A DNA stretch of 11,058 bases, from positions 1 to 11,058 of the forward strand of contig CALFJC010000089.1 in NCBI GenBank assembly GCA_937877655.1. Direction: 5' to 3'. The notes under the pieces are model-generated. The model searched no databases. It was not told the DNA's origin and was given only the letters and a program-made list of their open reading frames with translations. Within the stretch, counting starts at the first letter, position 1, and each line of letters opens with the position of its first letter. The stretch comes from an uncultured Selenomonadales bacterium. GTDB lineage: Bacteria > Bacillota > Negativicutes > Selenomonadales > Selenomonadaceae. Below, one piece after another: positions 1 to 5,750 of the stretch. The position numbers were made by a program, and so were the translations under genes.

Positions 1-120
1 AAAAGTTTTTTGTCAACGGGAATTTCTTCAAAGCCGAATTTTTTATAAAGATGAATTCCCGTCGCGCATTTGTTTTGGACAGAATTTTTCGCGGCAAATT
101 TCGTCGCCCTTGTTAATCAA
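1..120 (-). pseudogene. Remnant of a GNAT-family N-acetyltransferase, frameshifted, running off the window edge
   Basis: Directly after the tyrS stop codon there is a clear Shine-Dalgarno (GAGGAG, overlapping that stop) and a TTG start at 120-118. This frame closes after 25 codons at 45-43. In another minus-strand frame the last part reads ATGIHLYKKFGFEEIPVDKK, the typical C-terminal signature of GNAT acetyltransferases (LYxKxGFxE). A third frame upstream reads KILSKTNA, which would join it smoothly if two bases of GCGCGACG (near 63-70) were removed. What is seen is therefore pieces of one GNAT tail spread over different frames, and there is no room for the roughly 130 residues that normally precede this motif. 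I infer a decayed, 5'-truncated gene once coupled to tyrS. A sequencing error could explain one frameshift but not the missing front. The remainder lies outside the window. Confidence 0.45.
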
Positions 121-130
121 AATTTTCTCC

Positions 131-1342
131 TCAAGAGTTAATCAGCTTATAAAATTTCTTCTTACCCTTGCGAATCACGGCGGGGAAATCTTTTTCTTCC
201 AAAACATAATCGACATCGGAAATTTTTTCGTCGTTCAAAGTCAAACCGTTCTGTGCGATAAGCCGCCGCCCTTCCGATTTTGATTCTATAATCTTCGTGG
301 TGGCGAGCACGTCCAATAATTTTTTCCCTGCGGCAAGGTTGACTATGATTGTCGGCATGTTGTCGGAAGATTGTCCTGTAAAAATTTCTGCGGCAGATTT
401 TTCTGCAGACTTCGCCGCCGCCTCGCCGTGAACAAGTTTTGTAACTTCATAAGCCAAAACTTTTTTAGCCTCGTTAATCGCCGCGTCCTTCAAATTGCTT
501 AAGCGATTCACTTCGTCCATCGGAACAAAAGTTAAAAGACTCAAGCAGGTTTTAACGTCCGCATCATCGACGTTGCGCCAATATTGATAGAAATCGTAAG
601 GCGAAACTTTTTTCTCGTCAAGCCAAAGTGCGCCGCCCGCCGTCTTGCCCATCTTCGAGCCGTCACTCTTAAGCAAAAGTTTATTCGTCAAGCCGTAAGC
701 CGCCCGCCCGGTTTTGCGCCGCGTGAGTTCGACGCCCGCAATTATGTTTGACCATTGATCGTCGCCGCCCATTTGCAAAACGCAATCATAATCGCCGTTG
801 AGTTTGTAAAAATCATAAGCCTGCATGACCATGTAATTGAATTCCAAAAACGTCAAGCCCTTTTCCCAACGTTGTTTGTAACATTCGGCGGCAAGCATCC
901 GATTAACCGTGAAATGCGCTCCGACTTCTCTAAGCAAATCTATATAGCCGAGCTTGCGAAGCCAATCGCCGTTGTTCACCATAAGAGCTTTGCCGTCGCT
1001 GAAGTCAATGAACCGCGCCATTTGTTTTTTGAAACATTCGCAGTTGTGCTCGATAACTTCATCCGTCATAACCTTGCGCAAATCGGAGCGTCCCGAAGGA
1101 TCGCCGACTGTGCCCGTGCCGCCGCCGACAAGACAAATCGGGCGATGCCCTGCGCGTTGCATGTGAGCCATTGCCATAAGCGCGATAAAATGTCCCGCGT
1201 GCAAACTGTCCGCCGTCGGGTCAAAGCCGATATAAAATGTAACTTTTTTTTCGCCGAGTAATTTTTTTACTTCGTCCGCGTCCGTGCATTGTGCCAAAAA
1301 GCCGCGCTCCGTCAAAGTGTCGAATACATTTTCCGTCAACAA
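131..1342 (-). CDS. tyrS: Tyrosyl-tRNA synthetase
   Basis: Cytosolic enzyme that attaches tyrosine to tRNA-Tyr using ATP. The 403-residue product has the usual bacterial length. The class I ATP-binding motif is HAGH (residues 48-51, the HIGH box) and the second signature is KMGKT (230-234, the KMSKS loop). The tyrosine pocket is visible as YMVMQAYD (170-177) and GGDDQWSNI (192-200), with Asp177 being the family's Tyr-selecting residue. The C-terminal 65 or so residues form an S4-type RNA-binding domain (about 337-400) that contacts the tRNA. The start is TTG at 1342-1340, chosen because AAAGGGG at 1354-1348 lies 5 nt upstream; a second TTG follows immediately. A promoter is predicted at 1416-1444. 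No T-box leader was found, although tyrS is often T-box controlled in Firmicutes. The gene is complete and the identification is firm. Confidence 0.97.
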   Translation of the reverse strand: MLTENVFDTLTERGFLAQCTDADEVKKLLGEKKVTFYIGFDPTADSLHAGHFIALMAMAHMQRAGHRPICLVGGGTGTVGDPSGRSDLRKVMTDEVIEHNCECFKKQMARFIDFSDGKALMVNNGDWLRKLGYIDLLREVGAHFTVNRMLAAECYKQRWEKGLTFLEFNYMVMQAYDFYKLNGDYDCVLQMGGDDQWSNIIAGVELTRRKTGRAAYGLTNKLLLKSDGSKMGKTAGGALWLDEKKVSPYDFYQYWRNVDDADVKTCLSLLTFVPMDEVNRLSNLKDAAINEAKKVLAYEVTKLVHGEAAAKSAEKSAAEIFTGQSSDNMPTIIVNLAAGKKLLDVLATTKIIESKSEGRRLIAQNGLTLNDEKISDVDYVLEEKDFPAVIRKGKKKFYKLINS

Positions 1343-1357
1343 ACTCGCCCCTTTAAT

Positions 1358-1385
1358 AATTAGGAATTAAGAATTAGGAATTAGG
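1358..1385. repeat. Four tandem AATTAGG heptads in the tyrS leader
   Basis: The heptad AATTAGG occurs four times head to tail (1358-1364, 1365-1371 as AATTAAG, 1372-1378, 1379-1385). It is followed by AATGAATTCC, which closes a small palindrome at 1383-1396 (AGGAA, 4-nt loop, TTCCT). The array lies between the predicted tyrS promoter and the tyrS ribosome binding site, so it would be transcribed as CCUAAUU repeats in the leader RNA. Heptads of this kind are known as dispersed short tandem repeats in several bacteria; a role here is not evident. Confidence 0.8.
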
Positions 1386-1415
1386 AATGAATTCCTGTTC
1401 CAAATTTTGAAAATA

Positions 1416-1444
1416 ATTATACCAGTTATCATTTCCCGTTGCAA
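1416..1444 (-). promoter_or_regulatory. Predicted sigma-70-type promoter for tyrS
   Basis: On the minus strand, TTGCAA (1444-1439) is followed after exactly 17 nt by TATAAT (1421-1416), preceded by TGG as an extended -10 element. The -10 box is perfect and the -35 matches four of six. Transcription would start near 1409 and give a leader of about 66 nt containing the heptad repeats and the AAAGGGG Shine-Dalgarno. Confidence 0.72.
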
Positions 1445-1487
1445 AAGCTTTACAACTTTTCTTTTGTTGCGCCCGGCATTAGATGAA

Positions 1488-1549
1488 AAGATGGCAAGGT
1501 GGAAAGATGAAAAGTTTTTTTACTTTCAATCTTTCCATCTCTCCATCTT
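1488..1549. repeat. Imperfect inverted repeat, 27-nt arms, T-rich loop
   Basis: The left arm 1488-1514 (purine-rich, begins AAGATGG, ends GATGAAAAG) pairs with the right arm 1523-1549 (pyrimidine-rich, begins CTTTCAATC, ends CATCTT). Twenty-two of 27 positions are Watson-Crick complementary, and the loop is 8 nt (seven T and an A). Each arm contains internal copies of an AGATGG-like unit, so the arms look like a small degenerate direct repeat that was inverted. It lies in the gap between divergent tyrS and rodA, upstream of both transcripts. There is no T-run after the arm, so it does not look like an ordinary terminator. It may be a small palindromic mobile remnant. Confidence 0.7.
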
Positions 1550-1635
1550 AATTACGCATTGCCAAAAATATTTCTCTGCGGGAAATGCTTTGCAGGAAAA
1601 ATTTCACGGCGGCAGAATCAATTTCGCAGATTTTT

Positions 1636-1644
1636 AAGGGGTGA
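1636..1644 (+). promoter_or_regulatory. Shine-Dalgarno that decides the rodA start (TTG at 1650)
   Basis: AAGGGGTGA (1636-1644) closely matches the anti-Shine-Dalgarno complement AAGGAGGTGA. The nearby GTG (1641) and ATG (1644) lie inside or directly against it and are too close to serve as starts. The in-frame TTG at 1650 is 5 nt downstream of the site, the usual spacing. No convincing promoter for rodA was found in 1550-1635; the best candidate, TTGCAG with a 17-nt spacer and CAGAAT, is weak. Confidence 0.6.
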
Positions 1645-1649
1645 TGTAC

Positions 1650-2771
1650 TTGGCAATTTTTTCTTCAGAAAGTAAACGATTGCTCCGCCGAATCGATTTC
1701 CCGCTTTTGCTCGCGGCGGCGGCGATTGTCATATACGGACTTATAATTATTTCCAGCGCAACTCACATCAACACGCCGCACGAAGAAAGATTTTGGTTCG
1801 TTCAACGTCAAGGAATTTTCGCTGTCGTTAATGCCGTCCTCGCAATTTTATTCATGAACTTCGATTATCGCGGGCTCCAGCAATACGGACGCGGGCTTTA
1901 CATTTTTAATCTAATAATGCTCGTCGCGGTTATGCTTTTCGGACATGCGGCACTCGGCGCGCAACGTTGGATTCAAATCGGTCCGATAAGTCTTCAGCCC
2001 TCCGAATTTTCAAAGCTGATTATGATAATTTGCATGGCGGCGATTTTGGAAGAGCGCATGGGCAGATTAAATACAATTCAAGATTTGTTGCCGATAGCGG
2101 GCTATGTCGCCTTGCCGTTCCTTTTGGTTTTGAAACAGCCCGACTTGGGAACTTCGCTCGTGTTCATGGCAATTTTTTTCGGCATGGCAATAGCTTGCGG
2201 GATGCCGTGGAGAATTTTCACTTTTATAATCGTCTTGGGCATCGCGGCATTTCCGGTGTTGTGGCAATTCCTGAAGGATTATCAGAAAATGCGAATCATG
2301 GTTTTTCTCGATCCGAATGTTGATCCGCTCGGTTCGGGCTATCATATTATTCAATCAAAAATCGCTATCGGTTCGGGAATGCTTTTCGGCAAAGGATTAT
2401 TTGAGGGAACTCAGAGCCAGCTGAATTTTTTGCCCGAAAATCATACAGATTTTATTTTTGCGGTCGTCGGCGAAGAATTGGGTTTTGTCGGAGCGGTTGT
2501 GTTGTTGCTTTTGTATCTGATAGTTTTTTGGCGCGGAATAATCATTGCCAGAGATGCGGCGGACGTTTTCGGGAGATTGCTCGCGGTCGGAATAACTTCG
2601 ATGTTGGCATTTCATGTTTTGGTTAATGTCGGCATGACGACGGGGATAATGCCCGTGACGGGAATTCCGCTCCCGCTTATGAGTTACGGAATAAGTTCGC
2701 TGACGACAAATATTTTGGCGATAGCAATTTTGCTGAACATAAACCTGCACAAACAAAAATTTTTATGGTGA
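1650..2771 (+). CDS. rodA: Rod-shape SEDS peptidoglycan glycosyltransferase RodA
   Basis: Integral membrane polymerase of the SEDS family that, with a class B penicillin-binding protein, extends glycan strands from lipid II during cell elongation. The product is about 373 residues from TTG 1650 (376 if GTG 1641 is used), normal for RodA, and consists of about ten hydrophobic segments. Family signatures in order are GAQRWIQIGPISLQPSEFSK near residue 105, KQPDLGTSLVF near 160, HTDFIFAVVGEELGF near 265 with the acidic residues typical of the SEDS core, and GMTTGIMPVTGIPLPLMSYG near the C-terminus. RodA is preferred over FtsW because of the PVTGIPLP segment and the lack of a long C-terminal tail, but that distinction is a judgement. 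The stop overlaps an ATG of the next cistron (ATGGTGA). The last 56 codons are repeated just downstream by a tandem duplication, which leaves this copy intact. Confidence 0.93.
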   Translation: MAIFSSESKRLLRRIDFPLLLAAAAIVIYGLIIISSATHINTPHEERFWFVQRQGIFAVVNAVLAILFMNFDYRGLQQYGRGLYIFNLIMLVAVMLFGHAALGAQRWIQIGPISLQPSEFSKLIMIICMAAILEERMGRLNTIQDLLPIAGYVALPFLLVLKQPDLGTSLVFMAIFFGMAIACGMPWRIFTFIIVLGIAAFPVLWQFLKDYQKMRIMVFLDPNVDPLGSGYHIIQSKIAIGSGMLFGKGLFEGTQSQLNFLPENHTDFIFAVVGEELGFVGAVVLLLLYLIVFWRGIIIARDAADVFGRLLAVGITSMLAFHVLVNVGMTTGIMPVTGIPLPLMSYGISSLTTNILAIAILLNINLHKQKFLW

Positions 2772-2776
2772 TTCCG

Positions 2777-2818
2777 ATGAAAAATAATTACGATGTTGGC
2801 ATTTCATGTTTTGGTTAA
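2777..2818 (+). other. Decoy 13-codon reading frame: duplicated start of the radical SAM gene
   Basis: The first copy of the radical SAM start (GGTGA at 2767-2771, ATG at 2777) now runs into the second repeat unit. It reads MKNNYDVGISCFG before a TAA at 2816-2818. It keeps the complete ribosome binding site of the real gene, so ribosomes may start here to no purpose. It exists only because of the duplication and is not a gene. Confidence 0.6.
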
Positions 2819-2963
2819 TGTCGGCATGACGACGGGGATAATGCCCGTGACGGGAATTCCGCTCCCGCTTATGAGTTACGGAATAAGTTCGCTGACGACA
2901 AATATTTTGGCGATAGCAATTTTGCTGAACATAAACCTGCACAAACAAAAATTTTTATGGTGA
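2793..2963 (+). pseudogene. Orphan duplicate of the RodA C-terminus (56 codons)
   Basis: An open frame from ATG 2793 to TGA 2961-2963 repeats the last 56 residues of RodA exactly (MLAFHVLVNVG to HKQKFLW). It contains the last one or two membrane segments including the IPLPLMSYG motif, but none of the SEDS core, so it cannot polymerise glycan. No Shine-Dalgarno precedes it, though ribosomes leaving the overlapping decoy frame (stop at 2816) might reinitiate. It is best described as a duplicated gene fragment. Confidence 0.75.
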
Positions 2964-2968
2964 TTCCG

Positions 2969-5533
2969 ATGAAAAATCTTTTTGAACTTACGAAACCTGC
3001 GCGGTACACGGGCGGCGAGTTTAACAGCGTCATGAAAAATTTTGACGAAACGCCTTGCCGAATTGTTTTGGCATTGCCCGACGTTTATGAAGTCGGCATG
3101 TCGAATTTGGGCTTGGCGATTTTGTATTCTATTCTCAATCGCCGAGCGGATACTCTTTGCGAACGAGTTTATGCCCCTTGGGTTGATGCCGAAAAAATTT
3201 TTCGCGAAGAAAATATTCCGTTGTTCGCGCTTGAATCAAAAAAAAATGTTCGCGACTTTGATTTTCTGGGCTTTTCTCTGCAATACGAAATGATTTACAC
3301 GAACGTCCTCAACATGCTTGACTTGGCGAAAATTTCTTTGCACAGTTCAGCCCGCGCAGATGACGAGCCGTTTATAATCGGCGGCGGACCTTGCGTTTAT
3401 AATGTCGAGCCCGTTGCGGATTTTTTTGACTTTTTTATTGTCGGCGAGGCGGAAGAAGTTTTCGGCGAAGTTGTCGAAACTTTTATTGCTTGGAAAAATT
3501 CGGGCAAAAGCGGCGGGCGGCGCGGCTTTTTGAAAAAACTTTTGAACATCAAGGGAATTTACGTTCCGAGTTTTTACGAGCCGCTTTATTCGGGAGAAAA
3601 ATTCTTGGGCATGAAAATTTTGGAGCCGAATGCGCCGCAAAAAATTTTTAAGCGCGTCGTGAAAAATTTTGATGAAACTCCGTCCGTCGAAAAGCCCGTT
3701 GTGCCGTTCATGGAAATTGTTCATGATCGGGCAATGCTGGAGCTTTTCAGAGGATGCAGTCGCGGTTGCCGATTTTGTCAAGCGGGCATGACTTATCGTC
3801 CCGTTCGCGAGCGCAAGGAAGAAAATTTGCGGGCTATGGCGCGGCGATTGATTGATTCGAGCGGCTGGGATGAAATTTCTTTAACGTCGTTGAGCTCCGC
3901 CGATTATTCCTGCCTTAATCGATTGATTGACGATTTGCAAAGTGATTTTCGCAATGAAAAGGTAAGTTTTTCGTTGCCGAGCTTGCGGATTGACAGTTTT
4001 TCTATTGAGCTTGCGGAAAAAGTTCAAGCCGTGCGGAAAAGCGGATTGACTTTCGCGCCCGAAGCGGGAACTCAACGGTTGCGCGACGTGATAAATAAAA
4101 ATGTGACGGAAGAAAATTTGCTTGACGCCTGCGCGGCGGCATTTGAAAAAGGTTGGAAGTCGGTAAAACTTTATTTCATGATGGGCTTGCCGACCGAGAC
4201 GGACGAAGACATAGCGGGCATAGCTGAGCTTGCGCAGAAAGTTGCAAATCTTTATCGGGCGATAAAAAATCGGCGGGATGTGAAAGTTACAATCAGCGTG
4301 GCTTGCTTTGTGCCGAAGCCTTTTACTCCTTTTCAATGGTTCGCGCAAATTTCTGAAGAAGAATTCGAGCGGCGACAAAATTTGTTGAAAAGTTTGATTC
4401 GCGACAAGGCGATAACTTACAATTACCACAACGCAAAACTTTCGGTTTTGGAGGGCGTTTTGGCTCGCGGAGATCGTCGGCTTGCGAAAGTTATTGAAAC
4501 TGCTTGGAAGAACGGCGCGAAATTTGACGGATGGTCTGATTTATTTAAGCCCGAAGTTTGGGCGGCGGCTTTTGAGGAGTGCGGAATTGATCCAAAAATT
4601 TTCAACGAACGCGAACGAGATTTTTGGGAGCCATTGGCTTGGGAACATGTTTCGCCGGGCGTCGACAAAAATTTTTTGCTTGCGGAGTGGGAAAAATCTC
4701 AAGCGGGCGAAACTACTCCCGATTGTCGGCGGATGAGTTGCACGGGTTGCGGAGTTTGTATGAACTTGGGCGTCCGCGTCGTCGATTTTGATAAGGAAAA
4801 AAATTCTCCGTCCGAAGAAACTTTGACAGCCGCGCAGAAAATTTTTTCTCCGACAAAATACAGAGCGCAAATTCGCAAGGGCGAAGAAATTTCCGTGTTG
4901 AGTCATCTCGATTACATGAATGTTTTCATGCGGGCGTTGTTGCGGAGTAAATTGCCCGCCGCTTGGAGCGAAGGATTTAATCCGCATTTGAAAGTTTCGT
5001 TTGCAACCGCGCTTGCCGTCGGAGTAACGAGCGATTGTGAATACGTGGACTTTGAATTGACAAAATCGGTCGAGGCATTTGAAGTTGCAAAAAGATTGAA
5101 CGCACAACTGCCGAAAGGCGCGGAGATTTTGCGGCTGAAAAAATTACGCGGCAAGTCAAAACCCGTGATGTCATTGGTCGACTTGTCGCGTTATGAAATT
5201 CGGTTGCCTTTCGACAAAAAATTTTTGGACGCCGCGCAAATTTCCGTTAAAAATTTCAATGCAACGCCCGAAATAAAATTTACGCGAATCACACCGAAGA
5301 AAACTCGCGAGTTGGAACTAAAAAAATATCTCATCGAACCCGCCGAAATATTTTTGTCGAGCGACGAGATAATTTTAAAATTTGCGGTTGAAATAACGTC
5401 GGAAGGGAGTTTAAAGCCGAGCGAAGTTTTAAAAGTTTTGCGCGAGCAATTCGACTTTCCAGCAGATATTTCCGCCGCGAAAATAAATCGGACGGCTCTG
5501 CTCTGCAAAGGAAAAAATCTTTTGGACGTTTGA
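2969..5533 (+). CDS. TIGR03960-type radical SAM protein fused to a TIGR03936 (DUF2344) domain
   Basis: A soluble iron-sulfur protein of about 854 residues and unknown substrate. The N-terminal 200 residues resemble the cobalamin-binding-like domain of this family (for example YEVGMSNLGLAILYSILNRR and IIGGGPCVYNVEPVADFFDF), but I see no DxHxxG cobalamin motif. The radical SAM core carries the cluster motif CSRGCRFC (Cys263, 267 and 270 counted from ATG 2969), followed by FAPEAGTQR and FMMGLPTETDED. A second cysteine group, C-RRMS-CTGCGVC, lies near 585-600 and could hold another metal. From about 625 the protein continues as the TIGR03936/DUF2344 domain (SHLDYMNVFMRALLRS, SEGFNPHLKVSFA), which in many bacteria is a separate gene. 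Start: GGTGA (2959-2963) lies 5 nt before ATG 2969; the ATG at 2957 has no such site. It forms an operon with rodA. In Firmicutes the family commonly sits beside RNase G and rplU, which are absent here. Confidence 0.9.
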   Translation: MKNLFELTKPARYTGGEFNSVMKNFDETPCRIVLALPDVYEVGMSNLGLAILYSILNRRADTLCERVYAPWVDAEKIFREENIPLFALESKKNVRDFDFLGFSLQYEMIYTNVLNMLDLAKISLHSSARADDEPFIIGGGPCVYNVEPVADFFDFFIVGEAEEVFGEVVETFIAWKNSGKSGGRRGFLKKLLNIKGIYVPSFYEPLYSGEKFLGMKILEPNAPQKIFKRVVKNFDETPSVEKPVVPFMEIVHDRAMLELFRGCSRGCRFCQAGMTYRPVRERKEENLRAMARRLIDSSGWDEISLTSLSSADYSCLNRLIDDLQSDFRNEKVSFSLPSLRIDSFSIELAEKVQAVRKSGLTFAPEAGTQRLRDVINKNVTEENLLDACAAAFEKGWKSVKLYFMMGLPTETDEDIAGIAELAQKVANLYRAIKNRRDVKVTISVACFVPKPFTPFQWFAQISEEEFERRQNLLKSLIRDKAITYNYHNAKLSVLEGVLARGDRRLAKVIETAWKNGAKFDGWSDLFKPEVWAAAFEECGIDPKIFNERERDFWEPLAWEHVSPGVDKNFLLAEWEKSQAGETTPDCRRMSCTGCGVCMNLGVRVVDFDKEKNSPSEETLTAAQKIFSPTKYRAQIRKGEEISVLSHLDYMNVFMRALLRSKLPAAWSEGFNPHLKVSFATALAVGVTSDCEYVDFELTKSVEAFEVAKRLNAQLPKGAEILRLKKLRGKSKPVMSLVDLSRYEIRLPFDKKFLDAAQISVKNFNATPEIKFTRITPKKTRELELKKYLIEPAEIFLSSDEIILKFAVEITSEGSLKPSEVLKVLREQFDFPADISAAKINRTALLCKGKNLLDV

Positions 5534-5555
5534 AAAGCAAAGGTGAAAGAAGACA

Positions 5556-5611
5556 CGGGCGCACAGGACGTGCGCCCGCCGGCAACGAAAACAGGATGTT
5601 TTCTTTGCCGG
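5556..5611 (+). repeat. Two abutting hairpins with AGGAC and AGGAT loops
   Basis: Hairpin 1 has a perfect 9-bp stem (CGGGCGCAC 5556-5564 with GTGCGCCCG 5570-5578) and loop AGGAC. Hairpin 2 follows with no gap: CCGGCAA (5579-5585) pairs with TTGCCGG (5605-5611) and, after one mismatch, GAAAAC (5587-5592) pairs with GTTTTC (5598-5603), around loop AGGAT. Both lie just after the radical SAM stop, in the 217-bp gap before the convergent methyltransferase gene. Neither is followed by a T-run. They may protect the 3' end of the mRNA, bind a protein, or be a dispersed palindromic repeat. Confidence 0.8.
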
Positions 5612-5631
5612 TCTAAGCGCGTTTCTTTTTG

Positions 5632-5665
5632 CTACTTTTTCTTTGGCGCAACAAAGAAAAAGTAG
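5632..5665 (+). terminator. Perfect 14-bp palindrome, likely transcription terminator of the rodA operon
   Basis: CTACTTTTTCTTTG (5632-5645) and CAAAGAAAAAGTAG (5652-5665) form a perfect 14-bp stem with loop GCGCAA, followed by TTTAAAAAATAAATTT. The T-run after the stem is short on the plus strand and absent on the minus strand, so termination efficiency is uncertain. This palindrome resembles a sequence I recall seeing in many unrelated genomes, so a dispersed repeat is an alternative. The rest of the gap to 5750 shows only a short GATTG-AAT-CAATC palindrome and an imperfect hairpin near 5722-5746. Confidence 0.55.
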
Positions 5666-5750
5666 TTTAAAAAATAAATTTCATGATTGAATCAATCGCA
5701 GTTCGCGACAGCGTTTCGGCGTGCCCACACTTTTTAAAAGCGGGGGCAAC

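Larger units (their letters stand above)
2594..2977 (+). repeat. 192-bp head-to-tail tandem duplication across the rodA end
   Basis: Unit 1 is 2594-2785 and unit 2 is 2786-2977. The two differ only in the first five bases (AACTT against AATTA, two mismatches); the remaining 187 bases are identical by eye. The unit is exactly 64 codons. It covers the rodA C-terminus from SMLAFHVL onward, the rodA stop, and the Shine-Dalgarno and start of the radical SAM gene through ATGAAAAAT. The near-perfect identity, synonymous sites included, indicates a very recent event or an assembly artefact. Confidence 0.95.

Noticed and set aside
1343..1415. T-box riboswitch in front of tyrS
   Set aside because: The leader downstream of the predicted promoter is only about 66 nt and contains no GGUGGUACCGCG-like T-box or stem I/terminator layout.
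1407..1637. 76-codon plus-strand open frame ending just before rodA
   Set aside because: It has no Shine-Dalgarno, begins within the predicted tyrS promoter, and reads straight through both arms of the inverted repeat; the composition looks like translated repeat DNA.
3347..5585. Several minus-strand frames of 80-188 codons opposite the radical SAM gene
   Set aside because: All are antisense to a strongly recognised protein, have no recognisable domains, and are rich in Arg, Lys and Phe.
5666..5750. Coding or structured element just before the methyltransferase stop
   Set aside because: Only a 5-bp palindrome (GATTG-AAT-CAATC) and an imperfect stem without a T-run are visible; no ribosome binding site or recognisable peptide.
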